Of a stretch of DNA of 64,000 nucleotides, positions 10,182 through 17,294 are shown in pieces. Position numbers and translations under genes: made by a program. Each line of letters opens with the position of its first letter. Positions within the stretch are counted from its first letter, which is position 1. Source of the DNA: Neisseria zoodegmatis (GTDB lineage Bacteria > Pseudomonadota > Gammaproteobacteria > Burkholderiales > Neisseriaceae); the NCBI RefSeq assembly GCF_900187305.1, contig NZ_LT906434.1:62001-126000 (forward strand), written 5' to 3'. The notes beneath the pieces are model-generated. The model was given only the letters and a program-made list of their open reading frames with translations. It searched no databases and was not told the DNA's origin.

Positions 10182-10430
10182 ATGTCACAACACAACAACG
10201 ACATCGACTTCAGCAAAATCAAACCCCAACCCTACGAAAGCTTTGAAGAAGCCGAACGCAAGCGCGAAGAAGACGCCCTCGCCGTCAACCCGCCCTTAAG
10301 CGAACGCGAAAAAGCCGTCGTACGCGAGCAGTCTGGCATCAACCCGATCGAACAAACCGTCAACGACGCGCTAACCGACTTCGACCACGTTCACGAAACC
10401 GAACGCAAATACGAAGATTCCGAAGACTAA
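10182..10430 (+). CDS. Small acidic hypothetical protein downstream of pdxA
   Basis: 82 residues, with a perfect AGGAGG ribosome site nine bases before ATG. The protein is highly charged, with no hydrophobic segment and many Glu, Lys and Asp, so it is probably soluble and partly disordered. I do not recognise the family. The short gap after pdxA suggests co-transcription. It ends just before a DUS-pair hairpin. Confidence 0.6.
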   Translation: MSQHNNDIDFSKIKPQPYESFEEAERKREEDALAVNPPLSEREKAVVREQSGINPIEQTVNDALTDFDHVHETERKYEDSED

Positions 10431-10441
10431 ATCAACACCGC

Positions 10442-10487
10442 AGGCCGTCTGAAAGCAAAACCCGCCAAGTTTGCTTTCAGACGGCCT
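10442..10487 (+). terminator. Inverted DUS pair closing the pdxA unit
   Basis: AGGCCGTCTGAAAGCAAA pairs with TTGCTTTCAGACGGCCT across a 10-base loop, directly after the small acidic gene. Confidence 0.7.
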
Positions 10488-10521
10488 CACCGCATTCCGC
10501 CCCTTTGCCGGACAAAACACC

Positions 10522-10821
10522 ATGACACACAAACTGACTTCAGACACCGCCATCGCCCGCCGCTCATTCGAAGTAGTAGGCCGACCGGGAGAAAAAGTCG
10601 ATATTTTCATCGGCAAACCCGAGCAATTACACGAAGAAGAATGGATCTGCCCCTACCGCATCGTCGGCGCAGGAAAAGACATCAACTTCCAAATCCACGG
10701 CTACGACAGCGTACAGGTTTTGCAGTTGATCTGGAAAGTGATCGACGGAGCCCTCATCGGCGCCGACCTCGAACTACTATTAGACGGGCAAAAATTCCCC
10801 GGTTTTACCGAAGAATACTAA
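10522..10821 (+). CDS. Conserved hypothetical protein (about 100 residues)
   Basis: 99 residues from ATG 10522. The sequence has alternating beta-like segments with EEWICPYRIVGAGKDINFQIHGYDSVQ (split: EEWICPYRIVG, then AGKDINFQIHGYDSVQ) followed by an amphipathic helix. No signal peptide or membrane segment. It resembles small conserved proteins of unknown function in Proteobacteria, but I cannot name the family with certainty. DUS-pair hairpins precede and follow it, so it is a stand-alone unit. The start upstream at 10471 lies within the hairpin and is unlikely. Confidence 0.6.
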   Translation: MTHKLTSDTAIARRSFEVVGRPGEKVDIFIGKPEQLHEEEWICPYRIVGAGKDINFQIHGYDSVQVLQLIWKVIDGALIGADLELLLDGQKFPGFTEEY

Positions 10822-10834
10822 GCACATTACCCAC

Positions 10835-10874
10835 AGGCCGTCTGAAACAGCGTTAATAAGCTTTCAGACGGCCT
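10835..10874 (+). terminator. Inverted DUS pair after the 10522 gene
   Basis: AGGCCGTCTGAAA pairs with CTTTCAGACGGCCT across a loop of about 14 bases, 14 bases after the stop codon. Confidence 0.7.
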
Positions 10875-10900
10875 GTTCCCACTTCGCCGCACGAAACCGT

Positions 10901-10906
10901 TATAAT
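10901..10906 (+). promoter_or_regulatory. -10 element upstream of carbonic anhydrase
   Basis: A perfect TATAAT lies 34 bases before the start codon at 10940. The -35 region is weak (TTCCCA at about 10875). Confidence 0.4.
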
Positions 10907-10939
10907 GAACGCCAAACAAACCCAAAAACCAAAGCAGAC

Positions 10940-11518
10940 ATGAGCGAATTAGACAACATACTGAGCTTCAACGAAAATTTTGTAGAATCAGGCGAATACG
11001 CCCGATTTTTCACCAACAAATTCCCCGAACGCCAACTCGCCATCCTATCGTGCATGGACGCCCGCATGGTCGAGCTACTCCCCCGCGCCATGGGTCTAAA
11101 AAACGGCGACGCCAAGCTCATTAAAAACGCCGGCGCACTCGTTACCCACCCGTGGGGTTCCGTCATGCGCAGCCTGCTCGTTGCCGTATTCGAACTAAAA
11201 GTCAAAGAAATCATGGTCATCGCCCACCACGACTGCGGCATGCGCGGCCTCAGCCCCGAGAAATTCCTAAAAAGCGCCCACGACCAAGGCATTCCCGACG
11301 ACCGCATCACCACCCTGCGCAACGCCGGCATCGACCTCGACAACTGGCTTACCGGCTTCGACAACGTAGAAGAGAGCGTACGCCACACCGTCGGCATCAT
11401 CCGTCGCCACCCCCTCATGCCCGAAAACGTCGCCGTGCACGGCATGGTTATCCACCCCACCACCGGCAAACTGACCGTCGTCGTCAACGGCAAAAACGAA
11501 TGCCCCATCAAACCCTAA
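10940..11518 (+). CDS. Beta-class carbonic anhydrase
   Basis: 192 residues. The zinc site of the beta class is visible: Cys38 in SCMDAR (with the Asp40/Arg42 dyad) and His96 and Cys99 in HHDCG. The enzyme interconverts CO2 and bicarbonate in the cytosol. Length and the MDARMVELLPRAMGL segment fit the YvdA-like subgroup. It starts a unit with nadD (22-base gap) and rsfS, all on the plus strand. Confidence 0.85.
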   Translation: MSELDNILSFNENFVESGEYARFFTNKFPERQLAILSCMDARMVELLPRAMGLKNGDAKLIKNAGALVTHPWGSVMRSLLVAVFELKVKEIMVIAHHDCGMRGLSPEKFLKSAHDQGIPDDRITTLRNAGIDLDNWLTGFDNVEESVRHTVGIIRRHPLMPENVAVHGMVIHPTTGKLTVVVNGKNECPIKP

Positions 11519-11540
11519 CCTTTCAGACGGCCTCAAACAC

Positions 11541-12152
11541 ATGAAAAAAATAGGACTTTTCGGCGGCACCTTCGACCCTATCCACAACGGACACATCCAC
11601 ATCGCCCGCGCCTTCGCCGATGAACTAGCGCTCGACATGGTCGTCTTCCTCCCCGCAGGCAACCCCTACCACAAAAAAGAAGAACAAACCCGCACCGACG
11701 CCCGACACCGCCTCGCCATGACCGAACTGGCCATCAGCGACGACCCGCGCTTTGCCGCCAGCGACTGCGACATCATCAGAGAAGGCGCCACCTACACCTT
11801 CGATACCGTACAGATTTTCCGCCAGCAATTTCCATCCGCACAACTCTGGTGGCTGCTCGGCAGCGACAGCCTGCTCCAGCTCCACACTTGGAAAAAATGG
11901 CAAACCCTCGTCAACCAAACCCACATCGCCGTCGCCGCCCGTGAAGGCGACAACATCGCCCAAGCCCCGCGCGAACTGCACGGCTGGATAGGCAGCGCCC
12001 TGCAAAACGGCAGCCTGCACCTGCTGCAAACCCCCATGTACAACATCAGCTCCACCGAAATCCGCCGCCGCATCCGCAACGGCGAACCGGTCAGCGGCCT
12101 CATCGACCCCCGCGTCGAAAATTACATTGCCCGAAACCACCTTTACCGTTAA
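11541..12152 (+). CDS. nadD: Nicotinate-nucleotide adenylyltransferase
   Basis: 203 residues. NadD adenylates nicotinate mononucleotide in NAD synthesis. The N-terminal GGTFDPIHNGHIHIA contains the nucleotidyltransferase HxGH signature, and ISSTEIRRRI near the C-terminus is the second nucleotide-binding motif. ATG 11541 has no clear ribosome site; an inverted DUS lies immediately upstream. The nadD-rsfS order is common in bacteria. Confidence 0.93.
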   Translation: MKKIGLFGGTFDPIHNGHIHIARAFADELALDMVVFLPAGNPYHKKEEQTRTDARHRLAMTELAISDDPRFAASDCDIIREGATYTFDTVQIFRQQFPSAQLWWLLGSDSLLQLHTWKKWQTLVNQTHIAVAAREGDNIAQAPRELHGWIGSALQNGSLHLLQTPMYNISSTEIRRRIRNGEPVSGLIDPRVENYIARNHLYR

Positions 12153-12229
12153 CCTTGCCCCTTTATCGACCCCATAACAATCAGACAACCGCCACAGGCC
12201 GTCTGAAACACCTTAAAACAGGAAAACCT

Positions 12230-12622
12230 ATGAACGAACAAGAACTGCAAGACCTGCAAAAAATGGTCGACATCGCCGTCAATGCCCTAGAAGACATCAA
12301 AGGCAAAGACATCGTCGTCCTCGAAACCCAAGAAAAAACCTCACTGTTTGCCCGCATGATCATCGCCAGCGGCGACAGCAACCGCCAAGTCAAAGCACTC
12401 GCCAACAACGTCGCCGTCGACTTAAAAGAAGCCGGCTTCGAAATCATCGGCAGCGAAGGCCAAGACAGCGGAGAATGGGCGCTGGTAGATGCCGGCGACT
12501 TAGTCGTACACGTTATGCTGCCCGCCGTACGCGACTTCTACGACATCGACACCCTATGGGGCGGCGAAAAACCCTCATTCCACGCCGGCGCACAAAAACC
12601 GTGGCACGCAGCAGACAACTAA
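12230..12622 (+). CDS. rsfS: Ribosome silencing factor RsfS
   Basis: 130 residues from ATG 12230, with AGGAAAA upstream; the earlier in-frame start at 12155 is not in the family. RsfS binds ribosomal protein L14 and blocks subunit joining when nutrients are scarce. Family features are GKDIVVLETQEKTSLFARM, IASGDSNRQVKALANN and the C-terminal WALVDAGDLVVHV followed by FYDIDTLWG. It is the last gene of the carbonic anhydrase-nadD unit. An inverted DUS precedes it. Confidence 0.92.
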   Translation: MNEQELQDLQKMVDIAVNALEDIKGKDIVVLETQEKTSLFARMIIASGDSNRQVKALANNVAVDLKEAGFEIIGSEGQDSGEWALVDAGDLVVHVMLPAVRDFYDIDTLWGGEKPSFHAGAQKPWHAADN

Positions 12623-12702
12623 CCGCAACACCCCACCCGATTTCTTTTCCAAAAGAAATGAATTAGATAGACACATACGCCCAATTTCCCTCACACAGAG
12701 GC

Positions 12703-12731
12703 TTGACGGATAAACAGACTGTCGGTATAGT
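12703..12731 (+). promoter_or_regulatory. Sigma-70 promoter of the tRNA-Pro/Arg/His cluster
   Basis: TTGACG (12703-12708) and TATAGT (12726-12731) are separated by exactly 17 bases. The first tRNA begins 13 bases later, as expected for a stable-RNA promoter. Confidence 0.75.
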
Positions 12732-12744
12732 TCGGCTTTCTCGT

Positions 12745-12822
12745 CGGGGCGTAGCGCAGTCTGGTTAGCGCACCTGTTTTGGGAACAGGGGGTCGTGAGT
12801 TCGAATCCCACCGCCCCGACCA
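12745..12822 (+). tRNA. tRNA-Pro (UGG)
   Basis: Acceptor CGGGGCG pairs with CGCCCCG. The anticodon loop TTTGGGA gives anticodon TGG, the T-arm contains GTTCGAATC, and CCA is encoded. Confidence 0.97.
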
Positions 12823-12873
12823 GTTTTCAGTTTCCTGCGAGTAGCCCGATATATTCAGGCGCGAAACCGCAAC

Positions 12874-12950
12874 GCGCCCGTAGCTCAACCGGATAGAGCA
12901 CCCGCCTTCTAAGCGGGCGGTTACAGGTTCGATTCCTGTCGGGCGTGCCA
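12874..12950 (+). tRNA. tRNA-Arg (UCU)
   Basis: Acceptor GCGCCCG pairs with CGGGCGT (one G-U at the end). The anticodon loop CTTCTAA gives anticodon TCT. The T-arm contains GGTTCGATTC and CCA is encoded. Confidence 0.96.
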
Positions 12951-12963
12951 AGTTTTTATTGCG

Positions 12964-13039
12964 GTGGCTGTAGCTCAGTTGGTAGAGCCCCGGATTGTGA
13001 TTCCGGTTGTCGTGGGTTCGAGCCCCATCAGCCACCCCA
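12964..13039 (+). tRNA. tRNA-His (GUG)
   Basis: Acceptor GTGGCTG pairs with CAGCCAC. The anticodon loop ATTGTGATT gives GTG, and a G at 12963 supplies the His-specific -1 base opposite discriminator C. CCA is encoded. Confidence 0.97.
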
Positions 13040-13047
13040 AACACCGA

Positions 13048-13078
13048 AACCCGTGTATGAAACCATACACGGGTTTTT
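13048..13078 (+). terminator. Rho-independent terminator of the tRNA cluster
   Basis: AACCCGTGTATG pairs with CATACACGGGTT across a 4-base loop and is followed by a T run. It lies nine bases after tRNA-His. Confidence 0.85.
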
Positions 13079-13296
13079 CATTGCCTTTTCATTACCAATA
13101 TCTATATTTCCACTAACGGAATCTACCTCAAACATTAGCACAAAACATTCACCCCCAAACCTCAACAGGAAAATGCGCAACCAAAATCACAAGCACATTC
13201 GCAATCACTCCCATCAGCTTCTGTTTTCTGCCCAGCATCCACTTATTTACGCTACAATAAACAATTCAGGACCTTCACAATACACCCTTATTTTCG

Positions 13297-13755
13297 ATGA
13301 AATGCCCTTTCTGCCATCACCCTAACACCCAAGTGACCGACTCGCGGCTTTTGGAAGAAACCAACAGCATCCGCCGCCGCCGCCGTTGCCCTTCATGCGG
13401 GCAGCGTTTCGGTACATTTGAAACCGTAGAGATGCGGATGCCGCAAATCATCAAAAGCACAGGCGCGCGCGTACCATTCAATCCCCACAAACTGCGCACC
13501 AGCCTAGAACGCGCCCTGCACAAACGCCCGATTGACGCCGAAACCATCGACGATACCGTTGCATTAATCGAACAACGCTTATACAGCCTCGGGCACAAAG
13601 AAGTGTCGTCCCAACTCGTCGGCGAAATGGCCATGGAAGAGCTGGCTAAAATCGACCAAGTAGCCTATGTGCGCTTTGCCTCTGTTTATAAAAGCTTCAA
13701 CGACGTATCCGAGTTCACACAAGCCATCGCCACGCTTCCGAAAGAAGGTAAGTAA
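13297..13755 (+). CDS. nrdR: Transcriptional repressor NrdR
   Basis: 152 residues, the usual length. The N-terminal zinc ribbon uses Cys3, Cys6, Cys31 and Cys34. The ATP-cone domain follows (about 49-139) with RVPFNPHKLRTSLERALHKRP. NrdR senses ATP/dATP and represses ribonucleotide reductase operons. The start is ATG 13297. The 170 bases after the stop contain no feature I can support before the exporter pseudogene ends at 13925. Confidence 0.95.
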   Translation: MKCPFCHHPNTQVTDSRLLEETNSIRRRRRCPSCGQRFGTFETVEMRMPQIIKSTGARVPFNPHKLRTSLERALHKRPIDAETIDDTVALIEQRLYSLGHKEVSSQLVGEMAMEELAKIDQVAYVRFASVYKSFNDVSEFTQAIATLPKEGK

Positions 13756-13924
13756 CTTTATTTTTGATATGAAATTATGAAATAAAGAAAAAACCACAGA
13801 CAAGGCAAGTAGTACGAGATTAGATTGACTCCAGCACTTTATGAAGTTTATACAATCGTTTCCTTTGTATTCCGCAATAAAATTCACTTTATTGACCACA
13901 GAAATCCTACTTTTGGAAATACGG

Positions 13925-14508
13925 CTAATGTGGAATCGCCGATAAATCCCCGGCCGGCTTAGTTGGCGTCATATTCAAGATTCTATCTGCCGATTTAATT
14001 GTTTCTTTTCTATGAGCCACCATAATTTTGGTAATTTTAAGCTCTTTCAAATTTTCATTTATTGCTTTTTCATTGTTTATGTCCAAACGGCCGGCAGCTT
14101 CAAGCGGCTTAATTCATCCATGTCCAAACGTAAAGCACGGGATGAGACCTTTGCAAACCCCTCAGATGTGGATGCAGTTCAAGGCGTAGCAGCACAGCGG
14201 GTGCAGACATATCATAAGATAGCCAAACGAGCGAGCAGCGCACAACGCAGAAATGCGCCGCAGATGGGGGTTTTGCAAAGGTCTCGGGATGTCAGGTTCA
14301 AATCATGGGCAAAGCGCACAATATGGGCAAGGTTTGCCCCTTTGAGCGACAACGAATACTTCTGCCGCAGCGTTCTCAAATCGGTTTGGCAGCCGTGATA
14401 ACCCAAAACAGCTGCCAAATATGCCAACCTTCATTCAGCCACCTCGGTTTGCAGCACCACCGGCAGCCTTTTATTGAAACCGAAAGACAAACGGTTTAAA
14501 TAATCCAT
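13925..14508 (-). pseudogene. Decayed peptide/bacteriocin ABC exporter with C39 peptidase domain
   Basis: Reading from ATG 14508, the N-terminus MDYLNRLSFGFNKRLPVVLQ continues to TEVAE and then codon 26 is TGA, exactly where the C39 catalytic cysteine (normally ECGLACLAAV) should stand. The frame resumes with YLAAVLGYHGCQTDL to NLTSR. There a 142-bp element is inserted. Removing it and one ATCCC copy restores NLTSRALRLDMDELSRLKLP. After that the gene jumps to the far C-terminus, LDINNEKAINENLKELKITK then IMVAHRKETIKSADRI, the D-loop to H-loop end of an ABC ATPase. The membrane domain and most of the ATPase (some 500 residues) are deleted. It was a CvaB-type exporter. Confidence 0.85.
14144..14285. 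mobile_element. 142-bp miniature inverted-repeat element, copy B
   Basis: This copy has the same 142-bp length and the same GAGACCTTTGCAAA...TTTGCAAAGGTCTC ends as copy A at 8888. It is flanked by a perfect 5-bp direct repeat GGGAT (14139-14143 and 14286-14290). Excision to one copy restores the host exporter frame, so this is a genuine insertion with target duplication. Confidence 0.85.
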
Positions 14509-14582
14509 AACACCCCGCCTTGAAATATACCTAAAAATACCGTCTGAAATGTTCAGATGGCCTCATCGCTTCGATACGGTTA

Positions 14583-14792
14583 CTACGCCAGCCATTTCCA
14601 TTTCGCCGTGCGCTTTACCATATGATAAGCCAGCCCCATCGACCATGAAAAAACAAAGCTTTCCACCCAGATGGCATCAATGGAATGCGCCGCGAACCAA
14701 TCAGATAAAAAACGGTCGGCAATGTAATATTGCAAGCGCATCAAGATAAACATAAGGAAAACAAATAAAAAAAATTGCCGCCAGTTATTCAT
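14583..14792 (-). CDS. Small membrane protein in the exporter remnant
   Basis: 69 residues from ATG 14792, with AGAAGAGGCGG upstream as ribosome site. Two hydrophobic stretches are visible: FFLFVFLMFILM near the N-terminus and SFVFSWSMGLAYHM near the C-terminus, with a charged WKWLA end. I do not recognise the family. It lies between the adaptor and exporter pseudogenes on the same strand, so it may be an accessory or immunity-like gene of that locus; that is inference from position only. Confidence 0.5.
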   Translation of the reverse strand: MNNWRQFFLFVFLMFILMRLQYYIADRFLSDWFAAHSIDAIWVESFVFSWSMGLAYHMVKRTAKWKWLA

Positions 14793-14832
14793 TTACCGCC
14801 TCTTCTTTCCTGTCGCGAATATCCCAAATACT

Positions 14833-15193
14833 TTAATGCCGCTTACCCCAGATACTGTACAGCGGCTCAAGCACCCACTCGTAAAGCTTTTTACGCTCGT
14901 GCAGAATATCTGCCTCCAACACCATGCCGATTTGCAGCGGCTTTTCTTCCCCGTATGCCTTAACCGTTTGCTTGGCCGGCTTTACCTTCACCCAATAAGC
15001 AGTCTCGTTTACCAATGCCGGATTGGAAAAAATCAAGCCCAAACCCGCCAACTGCCGTATTCGCCGAAACGATTCTGCTCTCGGCATGGCCGAACTTCTG
15101 ATAAGGGAAAGCCTGATAGCGCAACACCACTTTGCCGGTCCAACGCTGCTTCTTCTCCACTAAAACTTCGGGGCGGAAAAAAGAATCACCCAT
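14833..15193 (-). pseudogene. Decayed HlyD/CvaA-type membrane fusion protein
   Basis: From ATG 15193 the frame reads MGDSFFRPEVLVEKKQ then RWTGKVVL, the start of a CvaA-like adaptor, and passes directly to RYQAFPYQKFGHAESRIVS from the C-terminal third, so the middle is deleted. A frameshift near 15070 then moves the rest to the frame ending at 14833: GLIFSNPALVNETAYWVKVK, and finally ADILHERKKLYEWVLEPLYS, the conserved adaptor end. It lies upstream of the decayed exporter, as in class II microcin export operons. Confidence 0.75.
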
Positions 15194-15377
15194 ACCGCCG
15201 CATTCCCCACGTTCGACCAAACATACTCTTTACGCACACCTTAAATAAAATCTTAAATAATAGTACTTTCCGATACACATTATTTTCAGGCGGCCTTTGT
15301 TTTGAGGCCGTCTGAAAATAACCAAACGGCAACTCTTGCTATTTACACCCAAACCGAAACAACCGTCCGCATTCCAA

Positions 15378-15761
15378 TCAATGCCTATAATTCCTCCGCT
15401 TGCGGAAATCGACAAACACATATACAAGCAGCATGACGATTGCAGCCGCAATAACCGCCAAAACACCGGCCGAAGTTTCATTTCTCACTTCTTCCACCGC
15501 AATCATGGCTGTTAAAAGCGACAACAATAAGAATACAAGCAGATATTTCACTATCAAAAAAGCTTTTTCCAGCCTGCTGCCGACCATAATCTTTGAAAAA
15601 ACCGCTTTCTCGAAACAATGTATATCCACCCAAGCAAGCAGCCCGCCGAGCAGCAACAAGCCGAGAGCCTCCGTATCATGAAAAACAATAACCGATACGG
15701 CAAGATATACCCCAATCGAAATATAAACGGCTCTTACGAGATACAACCACTTCTTATCCAT
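15378..15761 (-). CDS. Hypothetical four-helix membrane protein
   Basis: 127 residues from ATG 15761, with AGGTGG eight bases upstream; a GTG nine bases earlier is possible. About four hydrophobic segments are seen (roughly 7-27, 33-45, 65-85 and 97-117), with a basic tail DFRKRRNYRH. The function is unknown. It lies on the minus strand with the other small membrane genes between 14.6 and 16.8 kb. The 15194-15377 interval upstream of the adaptor remnant holds only a DUS pair. Confidence 0.55.
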   Translation of the reverse strand: MDKKWLYLVRAVYISIGVYLAVSVIVFHDTEALGLLLLGGLLAWVDIHCFEKAVFSKIMVGSRLEKAFLIVKYLLVFLLLSLLTAMIAVEEVRNETSAGVLAVIAAAIVMLLVYVFVDFRKRRNYRH

Positions 15762-15886
15762 ATTTTCCACCTATTTCCTTTCCGTATTTCCCATACCGTT
15801 TTTGAAACCGTTCAAATACTGTCTGAAGCATCAGCAAGACTTCTCCTAATCAACCCTAGCCGTTTTATAAATTAGGTCTGCCTTTT

Positions 15887-15918
15887 TCAGACGGCCTTCA
15901 TACTCAGGCCGTCTGAAA
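15887..15918. terminator. Inverted DUS pair between small membrane genes
   Basis: TTCAGACGGCCT faces AGGCCGTCTGAA across an 8-base loop, just after the stop of the 15946 gene on the minus strand. Confidence 0.6.
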
Positions 15919-15945
15919 AACAAAATTCCCTTACGCTTACAGCAA

Positions 15946-16164
15946 TTATTTTGTTTTATTTTTATTGCCGAAAACCCAGTTGAACGCCACGATTGCGGAA
16001 AAAAAGTGAATTCCGCCAACGCCTATATCCGAATCAGGCGGTATATCAAACCATGAATAAATATATATTTTCAAAAGAAATTTCAGCGGAATAGCAAGGG
16101 CAAAAAATACCGCAGCCGCCAAGCAGAGCTGTCCCGCCAACTTCATCAATTTCTGCATCAACAT
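15946..16164 (-). CDS. Small membrane protein
   Basis: 72 residues from ATG 16164. There are two hydrophobic segments (about 9-32 and 49-64) and a lysine-rich tail. Its start overlaps the last codons of the gene upstream (16158) by 7 bases, so the two are coupled. No recognised family. It is within the cluster around the exporter remnant. Confidence 0.5.
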   Translation of the reverse strand: MLMQKLMKLAGQLCLAAAVFFALAIPLKFLLKIYIYSWFDIPPDSDIGVGGIHFFSAIVAFNWVFGNKNKTK

Positions 16165-16394
16165 ACCCGCCTTTCTTTATGGTTCTTTTTTAAATAAACA
16201 TACAGGTAATACAGTAATACCGACAGAAAACCGCTTATGCCGTTTCTGCTTAAAGAAAAATGCTTACTTACAGGTATGCCGTCAAATCCGGTCAACCAAT
16301 ACAGCAAATCAAACAGACAAGGCATGCCGATGCCGATGCCGATAAACAATAATACCTTCCAATGTTTATATAGATTTTTAATGTTTAATTGCAC
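16158..16394 (-). CDS. Small membrane protein, paralogue of the 16595 gene
   Basis: 78 residues starting at GTG 16394, with AAAGGA nine bases upstream. The N-terminus MQLNIKNLYKHWKVLL closely matches MQINLNNMLKHWKLLL of the 16595 gene, and both continue with a hydrophobic segment, a short polar stretch and a second hydrophobic segment. The paralogy supports the GTG start and the reality of both genes. The function is unknown; an immunity or inhibitor role is only suggested by the neighbouring peptide exporter remnant. Confidence 0.55.
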   Translation of the reverse strand: MQLNIKNLYKHWKVLLFIGIGIGMPCLFDLLYWLTGFDGIPVSKHFSLSRNGISGFLSVLLYYLYVYLKKNHKERRVC

Positions 16395-16460
16395 GGCAAT
16401 ATCCTTTCATGCCTGATTTCTCCATACACAGTTAATTCACTTAATTTTAATAACACAACC

Positions 16461-16536
16461 GTCATACTCGGGCTTGACCCGAGTATCACCCAAACTTGCC
16501 GAAATTCAAGATACTCGGGTCAAGCCCGAGTATGAC
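16461..16536. repeat. 76-bp palindromic repeat, copy 1 (27-22-27)
   Basis: The left arm GTCATACTCGGGCTTGACCC continues GAGTATC and is repeated inverted after a 22-base spacer. Each 27-base arm is itself a hairpin (ATACTCGGG-CTTGA-CCCGAGTAT). To the right, TTTTTAAGTTGATTGACTATAG resembles the outer end seen beside copy 2. It lies between the two paralogous small membrane genes. Confidence 0.85.
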
Positions 16537-16594
16537 GAGTGTACTATTTTTAAGTTGATTGACTATAGTCGGCAGCATTTATCCCGTTTCAAGT

Positions 16595-16813
16595 TTACTT
16601 TTTGCATTTCAAAATAACGAAAAACACAATATTTGCAATCAATGCGCCGACGGCACTCGACAAACCCGCTCTACCTAATACTATGCCCTTATCGACAGAA
16701 ATATCCTGAATATCAAACCAATAAAATACCAAGCCGCTTAAGGGTTGAAAAACAATGATTAAAACCAAAAGCAACTTCCAGTGCTTGAGCATATTGTTTA
16801 AATTGATTTGCAT
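16595..16813 (-). CDS. Small membrane protein, paralogue of the 16158 gene
   Basis: 72 residues from ATG 16813. An ATG six bases earlier touches the AAAGGA ribosome site, so the second start is preferred, and it gives the same N-terminus as the paralogue (MQINLNNMLKHWKLLL). Two hydrophobic segments (about 13-29 and 49-68) and a KCKK tail are visible. It is separated from its paralogue by repeat copy 1, which may have inserted between tandem duplicates. Function unknown. Confidence 0.55.
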   Translation of the reverse strand: MQINLNNMLKHWKLLLVLIIVFQPLSGLVFYWFDIQDISVDKGIVLGRAGLSSAVGALIANIVFFVILKCKK

Positions 16814-16867
16814 AGACATCCTTTCATAATATTACCCCGCTCCAACCCAACTTGTTTATCAGCCTGT

Positions 16868-16902
16868 TTTCAGACGGCCTTAGAATCAAGGCCGTCTGAA
16901 AA
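16868..16902. terminator. Inverted DUS pair upstream of the small-membrane-gene cluster
   Basis: TTTCAGACGGCCTT faces AAGGCCGTCTGAAA across a 7-base loop. It may terminate minus-strand transcription coming from the 16.9-17.2 kb interval. Confidence 0.5.
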
Positions 16903-17294
16903 TGCTGGAAAATAAGACGGAGCTATTTCATTCATAAAATAAGCTGCTTATCCTCCATAGTTACTTCCTGATTGATCATCGCCATTATTTCCTGACCTAT
17001 CATGATAAAAGTAAACCAAATAAAAACTTCATTGTTTTGCCTTTGATAATAAACCCTGCTTTCAGACGGCATCTTTGCAAGTTCGAAAACCATAAACTAT
17101 GGCGGATGAAACGGATAAAGTGGAATCGATAAAATAAAGGAATGGCAGGATATCTTTTGCCGTGGCAACAATATTTCAACAATAACCAATATTTCAACTA
17201 TATTTGCAAGATACCCTACCGGCTTGTCCGCCAACGGCTTAAAAATTTGATATACTTAGAATCATTTTTTGCTAACACATACGGAATTTGACCA
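16903..17294. other. AT-rich intergenic region, possible decayed small peptide gene
   Basis: No gene of normal size is supported. On the minus strand, around 17033-16940, a start MKFLFGLLLS ends at once, while the next frame reads YHDRSGNNGDDQSGSNYGG before a stop. One base change would join the two into a short Gly/Asn/Ser-rich peptide. An AT-type DUS lies at about 17061. The lipoprotein promoter must lie near 17240-17280. Confidence 0.3.

Noticed and set aside
12575..13044. Open frames across the tRNA-Pro/Arg/His cluster
   Set aside because: Translations such as ADGARTHDNRNHNPG are typical artefacts of reading tRNA genes backwards.
14012..14398. 128-codon plus-strand frame
   Set aside because: It is antisense to the exporter pseudogene and runs through the 142-bp element.
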